Shown in pieces: positions 8,566 to 17,159 of a stretch of DNA of 64,000 nt; the stretch's first letter is position 1, and every line of letters begins with the position of its first letter. The translations under genes and the position numbers were made by a program. Origin of the DNA: Roseburia sp. (GTDB lineage: Bacteria > Bacillota > Clostridia > Lachnospirales > Lachnospiraceae). The notes under the pieces are model-generated. The model ran no database searches and was not told the DNA's origin. It was given only the letters and a program-made list of their open reading frames with translations. The stretch is from positions 496,001 to 560,000 of the forward strand of contig JAGBEG010000010.1 of assembly GCA_017937095.1 (NCBI GenBank), given 5' to 3'.

Positions 8566-9414
8566 TTATTCTTTTCCAAGCAGCGACGCCGCGACCATTC
8601 CGACGCCAAACAGCAGGATGCCGGCAACCACCGCCCACACGCCCGTACCGCTTAAGTCCATACCGGAAAGAACTGCGACCGGAGAGGAAAAAAGCAGTCC
8701 CAGGATAGCAAAATACGTCATTCTCTCGTGATTTTTCAGCAGATATTCAATCAGCTTTGCGACGAGAAACGCACCGACGAGCACGCCGATGCCAAACGGC
8801 AGGAGTATTCCGACACAGTAGAAAAGCGTTCCCATATCCAGCATCACGAGCGCAACGATAAATGCGTTGATGTGATCGATGATCGGCGTATAATAGCCGA
8901 GCGCCATTAAAAGCATCGACCCGCTCACCCCCGGAATCACCATCGTCGCCGCCGCGACAAGCCCGATAAAGAACAGTCCAAGGAGCGTTCCCGGCTCCAA
9001 GGAAAGTACCTTTTCCTTTCCTGTCCCAAGGAACTGCATTCCGATAATGAGTCCGAAAAAAAGTACAAATACAAGCAGCTCCGCCGCCTTCGGACGCTGT
9101 CCCGTTACCTTTGGCAGAAGCATCGGCAGTCCGCCGAAAATCAGTCCGATAAAAAGCAGCGCCGTCTGAAACGGATAATGTTCAAAAAAATACCCGATGA
9201 CAAAAGAAAGTCCCACAATTCCGATTCCCATCCCGACCGCATAGGGTAAAAGCGTCCGGATGCTCTGCTTCAAATGACGGAAGACCCCTGTCACCGCACC
9301 GATCATTTCATCGTAAATTCCCATGGACACCATCATCGTGCCTCCGCTGACGCCCGGAATGATATTGGCGACCCCGATTGCAATTCCTCTTATAATATCT
9401 TTTATGAATTCCAT
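8566..9414 (-). CDS. DUF368 membrane protein, PopT-like undecaprenyl phosphate translocase
   Basis: A 282-residue integral membrane protein. The two family signatures are present as an internal pair: GVANIIPGVSGGTMM near 14-28 and ATMVIPGVSGSMLLMALGYY near 156-175, indicating an inverted-repeat transporter fold. DUF368 proteins (PopT) have been shown in other bacteria to return undecaprenyl phosphate to the inner leaflet for reuse in wall synthesis; assignment here is by family. It is 17 bases downstream of the Na/Pi-type gene and ends at a terminator. The same region carries uppS, which makes the lipid precursor. Confidence 0.82.
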   Translation of the reverse strand: MEFIKDIIRGIAIGVANIIPGVSGGTMMVSMGIYDEMIGAVTGVFRHLKQSIRTLLPYAVGMGIGIVGLSFVIGYFFEHYPFQTALLFIGLIFGGLPMLLPKVTGQRPKAAELLVFVLFFGLIIGMQFLGTGKEKVLSLEPGTLLGLFFIGLVAAATMVIPGVSGSMLLMALGYYTPIIDHINAFIVALVMLDMGTLFYCVGILLPFGIGVLVGAFLVAKLIEYLLKNHERMTYFAILGLLFSSPVAVLSGMDLSGTGVWAVVAGILLFGVGMVAASLLGKE

Positions 9415-9431
9415 AAATCCTCCATTTTCCT

Positions 9432-10409
9432 TTAATGTATGTTGATTTCTGCCAGACGTTTTGTTCCCCGTTTTTCATCGGGCAAAATCCGTTCTGCCAT
9501 GCCGGCGAGCAGATTTCCCGCCGGGAGTAAAAGAAGCGTCGTTCCGATATTGAAGAACGTATGCATATTTGCGATCTGCGCCGCAGGCCTGCCCGGCGTC
9601 AGACCGCCCACCCATGCCGTAAACGGCGTCAGCATACAAAGACCAGTGAACACGGCTGTTCCTATGATATTGAACACCAGATGAACGATCGTTGTCCGCT
9701 TCGCATTTCTGCTGGTTCCAATCGACGCAAGAATCGCCGTAATGCAGGTGCCGATATTCTGACCGAACAGGACATAGACTGCACCGGCAAAGCTGATTGC
9801 CCCGCTTTCCGCCAGCGTCTGCAAGATTCCCACCGACGCAGAGGACGACTGAATCGCAGCCGTAAATACCGTTCCCGCAAGAATCCCGGAAAGCGGATGC
9901 TCAAACCGGGTCATTGCCGCAAGAAACGCCTCCGACTCACTAAGCGGCTGCATCGCAGCACTCATCATCTCCATGCCAAGGAACAGGATTCCAAGGCCGG
10001 CTACGATTTCTCCCACAGAAGACACCTTCTCTTTTCGCGAAAACACGACGACCGCAACGCCAAGGAATGCGATCAGGGGCGCCGCCTCCCCTATGTCGAG
10101 CGCGATAAGCTGACCGGTAATCGTCGTGCCGATATTCGCTCCCATGATGACCCAGACCGCCTGACGGAGCGTCATCATACCGGAATTGACAAATCCGACC
10201 ACCATCACCGTTGTTGCCGACGAGGACTGGATAATGGCAGTTACAACAGTCCCGACCGCAACCCCCAGAAAGCGGTTCTGTGTCAGCCGTTCCAGAAACT
10301 GCTTCATCCGGTCTCCCGCCGCCTGATTCAAGCCGCCGCTCATCTGATGCATGCCGTATAAAAAGAGCGCAAGCCCTCCCAGCAATGCAAAAAAATCTTT
10401 GTACTCCAT
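9432..10409 (-). CDS. Na+/phosphate symporter family protein, short form without PhoU domain
   Basis: The ATG at 10409 (MEYKDFFALLGGLALFLYG) follows AAAGGAGG and replaces a longer reading. The 325-residue membrane protein has both repeats typical of NptA/SLC34-like carriers: QSSSATTVMVVGFVN near 66-80 and IQSSSASVGILQTL near 185-198, each with the QSSS motif that binds Na+ and phosphate. The usual C-terminal PhoU-like cytoplasmic domain is absent; the protein ends just after the last membrane segment. It heads a two-gene operon with the DUF368 gene. Confidence 0.88.
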   Translation of the reverse strand: MEYKDFFALLGGLALFLYGMHQMSGGLNQAAGDRMKQFLERLTQNRFLGVAVGTVVTAIIQSSSATTVMVVGFVNSGMMTLRQAVWVIMGANIGTTITGQLIALDIGEAAPLIAFLGVAVVVFSRKEKVSSVGEIVAGLGILFLGMEMMSAAMQPLSESEAFLAAMTRFEHPLSGILAGTVFTAAIQSSSASVGILQTLAESGAISFAGAVYVLFGQNIGTCITAILASIGTSRNAKRTTIVHLVFNIIGTAVFTGLCMLTPFTAWVGGLTPGRPAAQIANMHTFFNIGTTLLLLPAGNLLAGMAERILPDEKRGTKRLAEINIH

Positions 10410-10433
10410 GCTTCCTCCTTTCCGCCTTTTCCC

Positions 10434-10462
10434 AAAATAGCAAAGCCGTTTTTTCTTGTCAA
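10434..10462 (-). promoter_or_regulatory. Promoter of the nptA-DUF368 operon
   Basis: Minus strand TTGACA (10457-10462), 17-base spacer, TATTTT (10434-10439), about 25 bases before the gene start. Near-consensus sigma-A site. Confidence 0.75.
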
Positions 10463-10524
10463 TCGCGCAGCGCAAATTCTGACGTCAAGGAAACGTTAAA
10501 TTTTTCGAAACTGGTTTTGGGGAA

Positions 10525-10553
10525 TTGATTTCCCGGGCAATAACCGATAAAAT
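10525..10553 (+). promoter_or_regulatory. Promoter of the DUF1538-PII operon
   Basis: Plus strand TTGATT (10525-10530), 17-base spacer, TAAAAT (10548-10553). It is divergent from the nptA promoter, only about 60 bases away. The leader to the TTG start is about 70 bases. Confidence 0.7.
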
Positions 10554-10632
10554 AGATAATGATTTGTAATGTGCTTATAAAATTATGTAACTCTATCAAC
10601 CAGTCAACCAACAGAAAGTATGTGATGCAAAC

Positions 10633-12153
10633 TTGAACCAAAAATTAAAAGAAAAAATCGACGAATCCGTAAGCGCCGTGCTTCCGATCACCGTCATCGT
10701 GCTGCTCCTCAGCATCTTTGTCGTGCCCATGGAAACCGGAACCATCGCGCTGTTTCTGGTCGGAGCGCTCATGCTGATCATCGGCATGGCATTTTTCCAA
10801 CTGGGTGCGGAAATGGCGATGACCCCCCTTGGAGAAGGCGTCGGCTCTCAGATTATGAAGACGAAGCGCTTATCCGTTCTTGTAATCGTCTGCTTTATCA
10901 TGGGCGTCATCATCACCATCGCAGAGCCGGATCTTGCGGTACTCGCCAATCAGGTACCCTCTATTCCAAACAATGTTTTAATCTGGACCGTTGCCGTAGG
11001 CGTTGGCTTATTTCTCGTCATGGCAGTCCTTCGAATCTTGTTTAAACTAAGTCTTCCATTGCTTTTATGCATTCTGTACGGAGCTTTATTTCTTCTGTCT
11101 TTTGCGGCTCCCGCTGATTTTATCGCAGTTGCGTTCGATTCCGGCGGTGTCACCACAGGTCCTATGACCGTTCCTTTTATCATGGCAATCGGTATTGGTC
11201 TTTCCTCGACGCGAAGTGACAAGGATGGTTCCAGCGACAGTTTCGGTCTGATTTCCTTCTGCAGCATCGGTCCGATCGTCATGGTGCTCCTGCTCGGTAT
11301 TTTCTATCACCCGACAGATGCGGCGTACAATGCCACCGTGATACCGGATGTCATTACCATGCAGGATGTTATGCGCGAATTTGTACATATGGTTCCCGAT
11401 TACGGAAAGGAGGTATTCACTTCCATCCTTCCGGTTCTGATCGTGTTCCTGCTGTTTCAGTTGATTTCCAGGCGTTATCACAGGATGCAGATGATCAAGA
11501 TGCTCGTGGGCTTTCTCTATACGATCATCGGTCTGATTCTGTTCCTCACGGGCGTCAATGTTGGTTTCGCACCTGTGGGAAGCCTGCTCGGAAGCAGCCT
11601 TGCAGCTCAGACCTGGAAATGGGTGCTGATTCCGATCGGCGCTCTCATCGGTTATTACATTGTAAAAGCAGAGCCTGCCGTTCAGGTCTTAAACAAACAG
11701 GTGGAAGATGTCACCAACGGATCGATTTCACGCGAGGCGATGAACTTATGTCTCTCCATAGGCGTCTCCGCTTCCGTTGCGCTTGCCATGCTTCGCGTGC
11801 TCACCGGAATCAGCATCTACTGGCTTCTGATTCCCGGTTATATCGCAGCCCTTACGCTCACCCGTTTCGTTCCGAAGGTCTTCGTGGGTATCGCGTTTGA
11901 CTCCGGTGGTGTTGCAAGTGGTCCTATGACCTCGACGTTCCTTCTGCCGCTCGCAATGGGCGCATGTACCGCAGTCGGAGGCAACGTCGTTACCGACGCA
12001 TTCGGCGTCGTCGCCATGGTCGCCATGGCTCCGCTTATCGCCATCCAGATCATGGGCGTCCTCTATCATATCAAGCTGAAGAAGTCCACGTTCGCAACGG
12101 TTGTCATGGAAGACATCGACGACAACGCGATTCTGGATTTTGAGGAGGAATGA
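10633..12153 (+). CDS. Duplicated DUF1538 integral membrane protein (putative transporter)
   Basis: A 506-residue polytopic membrane protein made of two homologous halves. Each half carries the motif FDSGGVTTGPMT (about residue 169) or FDSGGVASGPMT (about residue 421), roughly 250 residues apart, each ending a hydrophobic segment. DUF1538 proteins are uncharacterised; the duplicated, re-entrant-like motif suggests a transporter, which is inference. Translation starts at TTG: no ATG or GTG is available between the upstream stop and the conserved start MNQKLKEK, and the ribosome site is the unusual TGTGAT, complementary to the distal part of the anti-Shine-Dalgarno, six bases upstream. It is followed at once by a tandem PII-like gene, overlapping start and stop regions. 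Confidence 0.88.
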   Translation: MNQKLKEKIDESVSAVLPITVIVLLLSIFVVPMETGTIALFLVGALMLIIGMAFFQLGAEMAMTPLGEGVGSQIMKTKRLSVLVIVCFIMGVIITIAEPDLAVLANQVPSIPNNVLIWTVAVGVGLFLVMAVLRILFKLSLPLLLCILYGALFLLSFAAPADFIAVAFDSGGVTTGPMTVPFIMAIGIGLSSTRSDKDGSSDSFGLISFCSIGPIVMVLLLGIFYHPTDAAYNATVIPDVITMQDVMREFVHMVPDYGKEVFTSILPVLIVFLLFQLISRRYHRMQMIKMLVGFLYTIIGLILFLTGVNVGFAPVGSLLGSSLAAQTWKWVLIPIGALIGYYIVKAEPAVQVLNKQVEDVTNGSISREAMNLCLSIGVSASVALAMLRVLTGISIYWLLIPGYIAALTLTRFVPKVFVGIAFDSGGVASGPMTSTFLLPLAMGACTAVGGNVVTDAFGVVAMVAMAPLIAIQIMGVLYHIKLKKSTFATVVMEDIDDNAILDFEEE

Positions 12154-12155
12154 TT

Positions 12156-12866
12156 ATGCAGAACTTATCAGTTGAAGATATACAGAAACGTCAGTCGTTC
12201 CGCTGTCTTATCATCATTGTGGATTCCAAGATGCGCGACAGGCTGGCTGAGTTTTTAAATGATTCCGGCATCCCCATTTATTATCAGATGCACGGGGTCG
12301 GAACAGTAAGCTCCGATTTCTTAAATTTATGCGGTCTGGGAGATCCCCACAAGAGTATCGCCATCTGCTTCGTTCCGCGCGAACGCACGAAGATACTTCT
12401 CGCAGAAATGAATCAGGCGCTGCAGCTCCACAAGAAGGGCACCGGCATCGCCGTGAGCATTCCGTTAGGCGGTATGCAGGGCTGGCTCTATAAACTGCTC
12501 GGCAGTACCGCAGAAGAATCCGCTATGGAAGATCTGAAGAAAGAAGGGAAAAAAATGAGTGAAACGATCACACATGCAATGATACTTGTCACCATTAATC
12601 AGGGCTACAGCGACGACGTGATGTACACGGCAAGAGCCGCAGGTGCAACCGGCGGCACAATTCTTAAGGGTCTTAAATGCAGCCCCGCAGAAGTCGCCAA
12701 GCGCTTCGGCATTCCGATTCAGGAGGAACAGGAGGTCATCGCCATCGTTGTTCCCAAGGATAAGAAGACGGAAATCATGGCAGCCATCAGCAAGGATCAT
12801 GGCATCACTACCCCGGCGCACGGCATTACCGTATCGCTTCCGGTCGATGCGATCATGGGATTATAA
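12156..12866 (+). CDS. Tandem PII-like regulatory protein associated with DUF1538
   Basis: A 236-residue soluble protein with two PII-like ferredoxin-fold domains, about 10-110 and 130-236. Both contain a GxG turn after a variable segment and end similarly (GIAVSIPLGGMQG and GITVSLPVDAIMG, like the GIAFSLPVD ending of PII relatives). Canonical GlnB/GlnK nucleotide and uridylylation motifs are not obvious. PII proteins sense 2-oxoglutarate/ATP and gate membrane transporters, so the natural inference is control of the preceding DUF1538 protein, as GlnK controls AmtB. The ATG at 12156 has GGAGG at seven bases; the ATG at 12150 is too close to it. A terminator follows. Confidence 0.78.
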   Translation: MQNLSVEDIQKRQSFRCLIIIVDSKMRDRLAEFLNDSGIPIYYQMHGVGTVSSDFLNLCGLGDPHKSIAICFVPRERTKILLAEMNQALQLHKKGTGIAVSIPLGGMQGWLYKLLGSTAEESAMEDLKKEGKKMSETITHAMILVTINQGYSDDVMYTARAAGATGGTILKGLKCSPAEVAKRFGIPIQEEQEVIAIVVPKDKKTEIMAAISKDHGITTPAHGITVSLPVDAIMGL

Positions 12867-12902
12867 CCCCTTTTACACATGAAACGACGCTGTATTTTCC
12901 GC

Positions 12903-12944
12903 AAAAAAACGGATGGCAGATAAGAAACTGCCATCCGTTTTTTA
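12903..12944. terminator. Bidirectional terminator between PII gene and kinase gene
   Basis: AAAAAACGGATGGCAG pairs with CTGCCATCCGTTTTTT around an 8-base loop, giving A-tract and T-tract on both sides. It serves the plus-strand PII gene and the converging minus-strand kinase gene, which ends at 12945. Confidence 0.92.
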
Positions 12945-15491
12945 TTATCCGAGAAATTGCTGCAATGTACGCATACACTCTTTAAAATCAATCGGCTTTG
13001 CCAGATGCCCGTTCATTCCGCAATCAATACAATATTGTACATCATCCGAGAATGCATCCGCTGTCATCGCTATGATCGGGATATCATTGTCCGCACGCTC
13101 AAGCTCTCTGATTGCCTTTGTGGCATCGTAGCCATTCATGACCGGCATACGGATATCCATCAGGATCGCATCATAATATCCGATCTCGGAGCTTTTAAAC
13201 TTCTCGACACAGTCTTCGCCGTTGACCGCGCGCTCAAGCGCAAGTCCCGACGGAGCAAGGATCTCAAAAGCAACCTCCCAGTTGATATCAATATCCTCCG
13301 CCACTAAGACGCGCTTCCCCGGGAACTCCACTTTCAGTTCGTCCTTTTTCTCCTGTGCGTTGTTATACCCCTCTATGTACTGACTCAGCCGTTCATATAA
13401 TGTCGATTTAAAAAGAGGTTTGGGAATAAATCCTTCCACCACCAGCGAATTTACCTCGTCCTCCACATCGCTCCAGTCATAGGCAGAAACCAGAAATACG
13501 GGAACTTCCTTTCCTACACGCTCACGGATTTTGCGGATCGTCTCTATGCCGTCCATATTCGGCATCTTCCAGTCGATCAGGACAAAGTTATAATTATCAT
13601 TGTTGCTATAATGTTCCTCGATCATTTCAACTGCCTTGCTTCCATCCGTAGTCCATTCCGCATGGATGCCAAGCTCCTCGAGATTTGCAACGGCACTGGT
13701 GCACAAATACTCATTATCGTCAACCACCAGTACATTCCAGGAGGGAAGCTTCATCTCCTCCTCTTTGACCTCTGATTTCTTCAGATCCAGAATGACATGA
13801 AATTCACTGCCCTTCTGCTTTTCACTGTGTAACTCAATGCTGCCTCCCATGAGGTCAACAATTGATTTCGTGATCGACATTCCAAGTCCGGTTCCGGTAA
13901 TCTGCTGGCTATACTCCGTCTCTTCTCTGGCAAAAGTATCGTAAATCTTCTCCTGAAATTCCTTTGACATTCCGATTCCGGTATCCGCCACACGGAAATG
14001 CGTTCTGACATACTCCTCTCCCTTTGGAGAAGGTTCCTGATACAGATATACGTCAACCCTTCCTTCCTCATATGTGAATTTTACGGCGTTGGACAAAAGG
14101 TTGATCAGTACCTGATTCAGACGGACGCTGTCGCAGTACACATTTTCCGATATAATATCGTGAATGAAAATGTCAAAGTGCTGCCTTTTTGCCTTGACCT
14201 GAGGCTGCATGATATTTACGATATCATCCATCGTACTTCTTAAGGACATGGCGTTTTCATTCAACTGCATCTTGCCGCTCTCAATTTTGGACATATCTAA
14301 AACATCATTGATCAATCCGAGCAAATGCTTGCTGGAGAGGCTGATTTTCTTGAGATATTCCGTCATCCGTACCGGATCCTGCACATTTCTCATAGCGATT
14401 TCCGTCATTCCGATAATGGCGTTCATCGGTGTGCGGATATCATGGCTCATACTCGAAAGGAACTCGCTCTTCGCCTTGTTTGCCTGAACCGCTTCTTTTC
14501 TCGACGCGGCGAGCGCCTCCATCTGCTGACGCGTCATATTATAGTACATAACGAAAAACGCAGCCATGCATAATACGATGATGATAACCGATGCGAGCGT
14601 CAGTCCGGTACGCATGGCATCCAGCTTGGTAATCGCATGGCCTATAATGCCTTCCGGCATGACAGCGATGAGATACCATTCGGAATTTTCCGAGATCGGC
14701 GAACAGTATATATGCATTTCCTCGCCGTGATAGCTGAGAAATGTAAAATAATCCTCATGCGCCCTCATCTTCGCTTTCAGTTCTTCTACGAACTGCTCCG
14801 CATCCTTTCCGTTGTATCGTTCCACCCCGGAAAGAAGACGGGAAAAATAGTCGTCGTCAGAGACATTGGAATTTTTTATGACAAACTTTCCCTCGTCATC
14901 AATGATATGAAAGTACATCTCGGAATCGTCATCTGACAGAAACAGCGCTTCATTCAGGTACTCCATCGGGATTCCCGCCAGCAGTGAAACACTCGTCTTA
15001 CCGCTGCTCATCTGATAATCCGCTCTTATGCCCAGGACCAGAAGCGCTTCTCCGTCCTCATTATACCCACGGGTCAGAATGCAGTCGTTCCTTTCCAGAC
15101 AGTCTAACGCCTTACCTGTATTGGCAACCCGAATCTTATCCCCGTAAATATTTTCAATCTCGCCATCATCAGCCAAAAAAGCCAGAGATGAAAATTCCCT
15201 GACTTCCGCACTGATCTGCAGTTGTTCCAGAATCTCTTCCCTGTCGCTCGCAGCATCCGGCGGCGTGCGCTTATAGACGCCCTCAATCTGAAGCATACGG
15301 ATACTTATGATCGAACTGAACTTCTGCTGAATCTGTTTGTTGATCTCAGACATATAAAGATTGCTCACTTCTACCACAGATTCCTCTGTTTTCGAAGACA
15401 TAAATGCAGCCAGAGCCACAAAAACAAGTATACATACAATAATGATGCTGATAAAGCTGCATTGCAAACGCTTCATTGTCTCTTTACTCAT
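12945..15491 (-). CDS. Hybrid sensor histidine kinase with two receiver domains
   Basis: An 848-residue membrane kinase. Order: transmembrane helix (about 12-32), extracellular double-Cache-like sensor (33-290), second helix (296-317), HisKA with H350 in SHDIRTPMN, HATPase with N box near 462-472 and G boxes DTGIGMS (503-509) and GTGLGMS (533-539), a first receiver (about 586-700, phosphoacceptor D640 in LIDWKMP) and a second receiver (727-845, D779 in LMDIRMP). All catalytic residues appear intact. It is the last gene of an Hpt-regulator-kinase operon, so phosphate probably moves H350 to receiver, to the separate Hpt, then to the response regulator. The ligand is unknown. Confidence 0.92.
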   Translation of the reverse strand: MSKETMKRLQCSFISIIIVCILVFVALAAFMSSKTEESVVEVSNLYMSEINKQIQQKFSSIISIRMLQIEGVYKRTPPDAASDREEILEQLQISAEVREFSSLAFLADDGEIENIYGDKIRVANTGKALDCLERNDCILTRGYNEDGEALLVLGIRADYQMSSGKTSVSLLAGIPMEYLNEALFLSDDDSEMYFHIIDDEGKFVIKNSNVSDDDYFSRLLSGVERYNGKDAEQFVEELKAKMRAHEDYFTFLSYHGEEMHIYCSPISENSEWYLIAVMPEGIIGHAITKLDAMRTGLTLASVIIIVLCMAAFFVMYYNMTRQQMEALAASRKEAVQANKAKSEFLSSMSHDIRTPMNAIIGMTEIAMRNVQDPVRMTEYLKKISLSSKHLLGLINDVLDMSKIESGKMQLNENAMSLRSTMDDIVNIMQPQVKAKRQHFDIFIHDIISENVYCDSVRLNQVLINLLSNAVKFTYEEGRVDVYLYQEPSPKGEEYVRTHFRVADTGIGMSKEFQEKIYDTFAREETEYSQQITGTGLGMSITKSIVDLMGGSIELHSEKQKGSEFHVILDLKKSEVKEEEMKLPSWNVLVVDDNEYLCTSAVANLEELGIHAEWTTDGSKAVEMIEEHYSNNDNYNFVLIDWKMPNMDGIETIRKIRERVGKEVPVFLVSAYDWSDVEDEVNSLVVEGFIPKPLFKSTLYERLSQYIEGYNNAQEKKDELKVEFPGKRVLVAEDIDINWEVAFEILAPSGLALERAVNGEDCVEKFKSSEIGYYDAILMDIRMPVMNGYDATKAIRELERADNDIPIIAMTADAFSDDVQYCIDCGMNGHLAKPIDFKECMRTLQQFLG

Positions 15492-15517
15492 TGGTTCTCA
15501 CGCCTTTGCTTTGTATT

Positions 15518-16552
15518 TCAAACATAGTTTATATTATAATATTTCATAATTTCGGACTTACTGTCCACCAGCAGCGAAAACACCTCGTCGCTGACAAAAC
15601 CGCTGTCTCTTCTGATCTGATCGATCACATAATCAAACTGCAGCTCGTTGCGCCTGCTGGATTTAAAAAACTGATCATCGAACCGCTCCAACAGTCCGCA
15701 TATCTGCGTGTAAGTCTGATAATCCTTGCCGCTGATTCCTTCCGGGAAACCCTTGCCGTCATATCTCTCATGATGATGGAGACACATGTCGGAGCATATC
15801 TGTACAAACCGCCTGCAATGCTTCGAATAGTTCAGCCGGATCAGTTCCGCCCCCAGTACCGTATGCTGCTGGTGTATGTCGCCTCCGGCATTCCCCGCCT
15901 GCGATGCCGTATCCGCCTGCGCGTTAAAGAGCAGCATATCCCCGATATTGCAGAAATAGGCTGCTTTCCCAATCATCCATAACTGAAAATTATCATACTC
16001 CGTACCTTTTTCAATCGTCGGGCACTTTGCAAGCAATATCTTCATAAAATACGCCCTGCGCTCATCACGCCCCTTATCCTTGCTTGTACAGTCAAGATAA
16101 TGTCCGTAAATATGCTCCAGATCCGCTATATATTTTCTTGTTTCGTCGATATCCGCCTTTGTAAAAGCAGCCTTCTCCTCAACCCCCAGCTTCGCCCTTA
16201 CTCTTTTTAGGATTTCCTCTCTGTTGAAAGGCTTTCTTATAAATTCTGTAATGTTATACTGGGACGCTCTCTCAATGTTTTCCTTGGTCGCCTCCGCAGT
16301 AATCATGAAAACCGGAATATCCTCCAGATTATTCTCTCTCAATATCTGCAGAACGTTAAGTCCATCCAGAAACGGCATCGAGATATCCAGCATAATCGCA
16401 TCCAACTGTACTTTCTTTTTCAGCATGAGCTCAAGCGCGGAATATCCGTTATCCGCTTCTATCACCTGAAATTCTTCGTCCATGATGCTCTTAAGTATCG
16501 TTCTGTCTATCTCAGAATCATCAACAATCAATATTCTCTTTCCTTCGTCCAT
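15518..16552 (-). CDS. Response regulator with degenerate HD-GYP-like output domain
   Basis: A 344-residue protein: receiver 1-122 with D11, D12 and phosphoacceptor D56 (LDISMP), then an output region (about 130-344) related to HD-GYP phosphodiesterases. The GYP-side motif is recognisable as HHHERYDGKGFPEG at 259-272, but the position where HD-GYP proteins carry the metal-binding HD pair reads YFCNIGDM (199-206), so His-Asp is replaced by Cys-Asn. Cyclic-di-GMP hydrolysis is therefore doubtful; it may act by binding. It lies 26 bases before the hybrid kinase and after the Hpt gene. Confidence 0.85.
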   Translation of the reverse strand: MDEGKRILIVDDSEIDRTILKSIMDEEFQVIEADNGYSALELMLKKKVQLDAIMLDISMPFLDGLNVLQILRENNLEDIPVFMITAEATKENIERASQYNITEFIRKPFNREEILKRVRAKLGVEEKAAFTKADIDETRKYIADLEHIYGHYLDCTSKDKGRDERRAYFMKILLAKCPTIEKGTEYDNFQLWMIGKAAYFCNIGDMLLFNAQADTASQAGNAGGDIHQQHTVLGAELIRLNYSKHCRRFVQICSDMCLHHHERYDGKGFPEGISGKDYQTYTQICGLLERFDDQFFKSSRRNELQFDYVIDQIRRDSGFVSDEVFSLLVDSKSEIMKYYNINYV

Positions 16553-16647
16553 AATCCCCCATTTTCTGCTCCCGCAGAAACTCCTTTCATTTTATGAATG
16601 TCTCTCGATGCAGTTCACGATCTCTGTCTGAACCGGTATGACTTTCT

Positions 16648-16941
16648 TTAAAATCTCTCTTGCCTGCTCCGGCGATCCTCGCGCAGCAGTCTCACAATTT
16701 CTGAATATGCCTCATAAATGGGCGTTACCGACAGATTGCTCGAGGTACCTTTAATCGCATGCGCCGCTTCTATTACGTCAGCATAATTACTGCCGTCAAA
16801 ATCCGGTCGAACAGGCATATCCTTAATCATATCCTTAAACTTTACAAGCATTCTTTCATAAAGGGAAGCGTTTCCGTTCATCCGCTCAACCGCTTCATCC
16901 GTATTCACTCCCAAAGCCTCTAATTCCTGTAGCAAACTCAT
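16648..16941 (-). CDS. Hpt phosphotransfer protein, C-terminus altered by a frameshift
   Basis: The open frame gives 97 residues with the Hpt signature AAHAIKGTSSNLS; H61 is the likely phosphate-carrying residue. The last residues after LLREDR (about 16675) do not look like an Hpt domain. Shifting one base restores an in-frame tail starting PEQAREILKKV and ending IERHS at a stop at 16592, with good amphipathic helix character. This indicates a single-base deletion or a sequencing error near 16672-16675, removing the final helix. The full gene would be 16592-16941, about 116 residues. It heads the phosphorelay operon. Confidence 0.8.
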   Translation of the reverse strand: MSLLQELEALGVNTDEAVERMNGNASLYERMLVKFKDMIKDMPVRPDFDGSNYADVIEAAHAIKGTSSNLSVTPIYEAYSEIVRLLREDRRSRQERF

Positions 16942-16985
16942 GCTATACCTCCCAATTACCAGTACGAAAGTACCTATTTATTGAT

Positions 16986-17014
16986 ATATTATCATAAAAG
17001 TATGCCTGCGTCAA
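16986..17014 (-). promoter_or_regulatory. Promoter of the phosphorelay operon
   Basis: Minus strand TTGACG (17009-17014), 17-base spacer, TAATAT (16986-16991), about 45 bases before the Hpt start codon, which has GGGAGG upstream. Confidence 0.72.
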
Positions 17015-17057
17015 TCAGACCCGGCGTGCTACAAACGGGAAGTAGCCCGAGCAAAAA

Positions 17058-17097
17058 GGGGCATCATCACCTATATTTCTATAAGTAATGATGCCCC
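17058..17097 (-). terminator. Terminator of rpsB-tsf
   Basis: Minus-strand GGGGCATCAT pairs with ATGATGCCCC around a 20-base loop, followed by TTTTTGC. It lies about 60 bases after the tsf stop codon. Confidence 0.85.
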
Positions 17098-17159
17098 CGC
17101 AAATTTGCCTCTGCCAAACTTCCATGACTCTGTCCGGACGATTTCATCCGTACAGCAGC

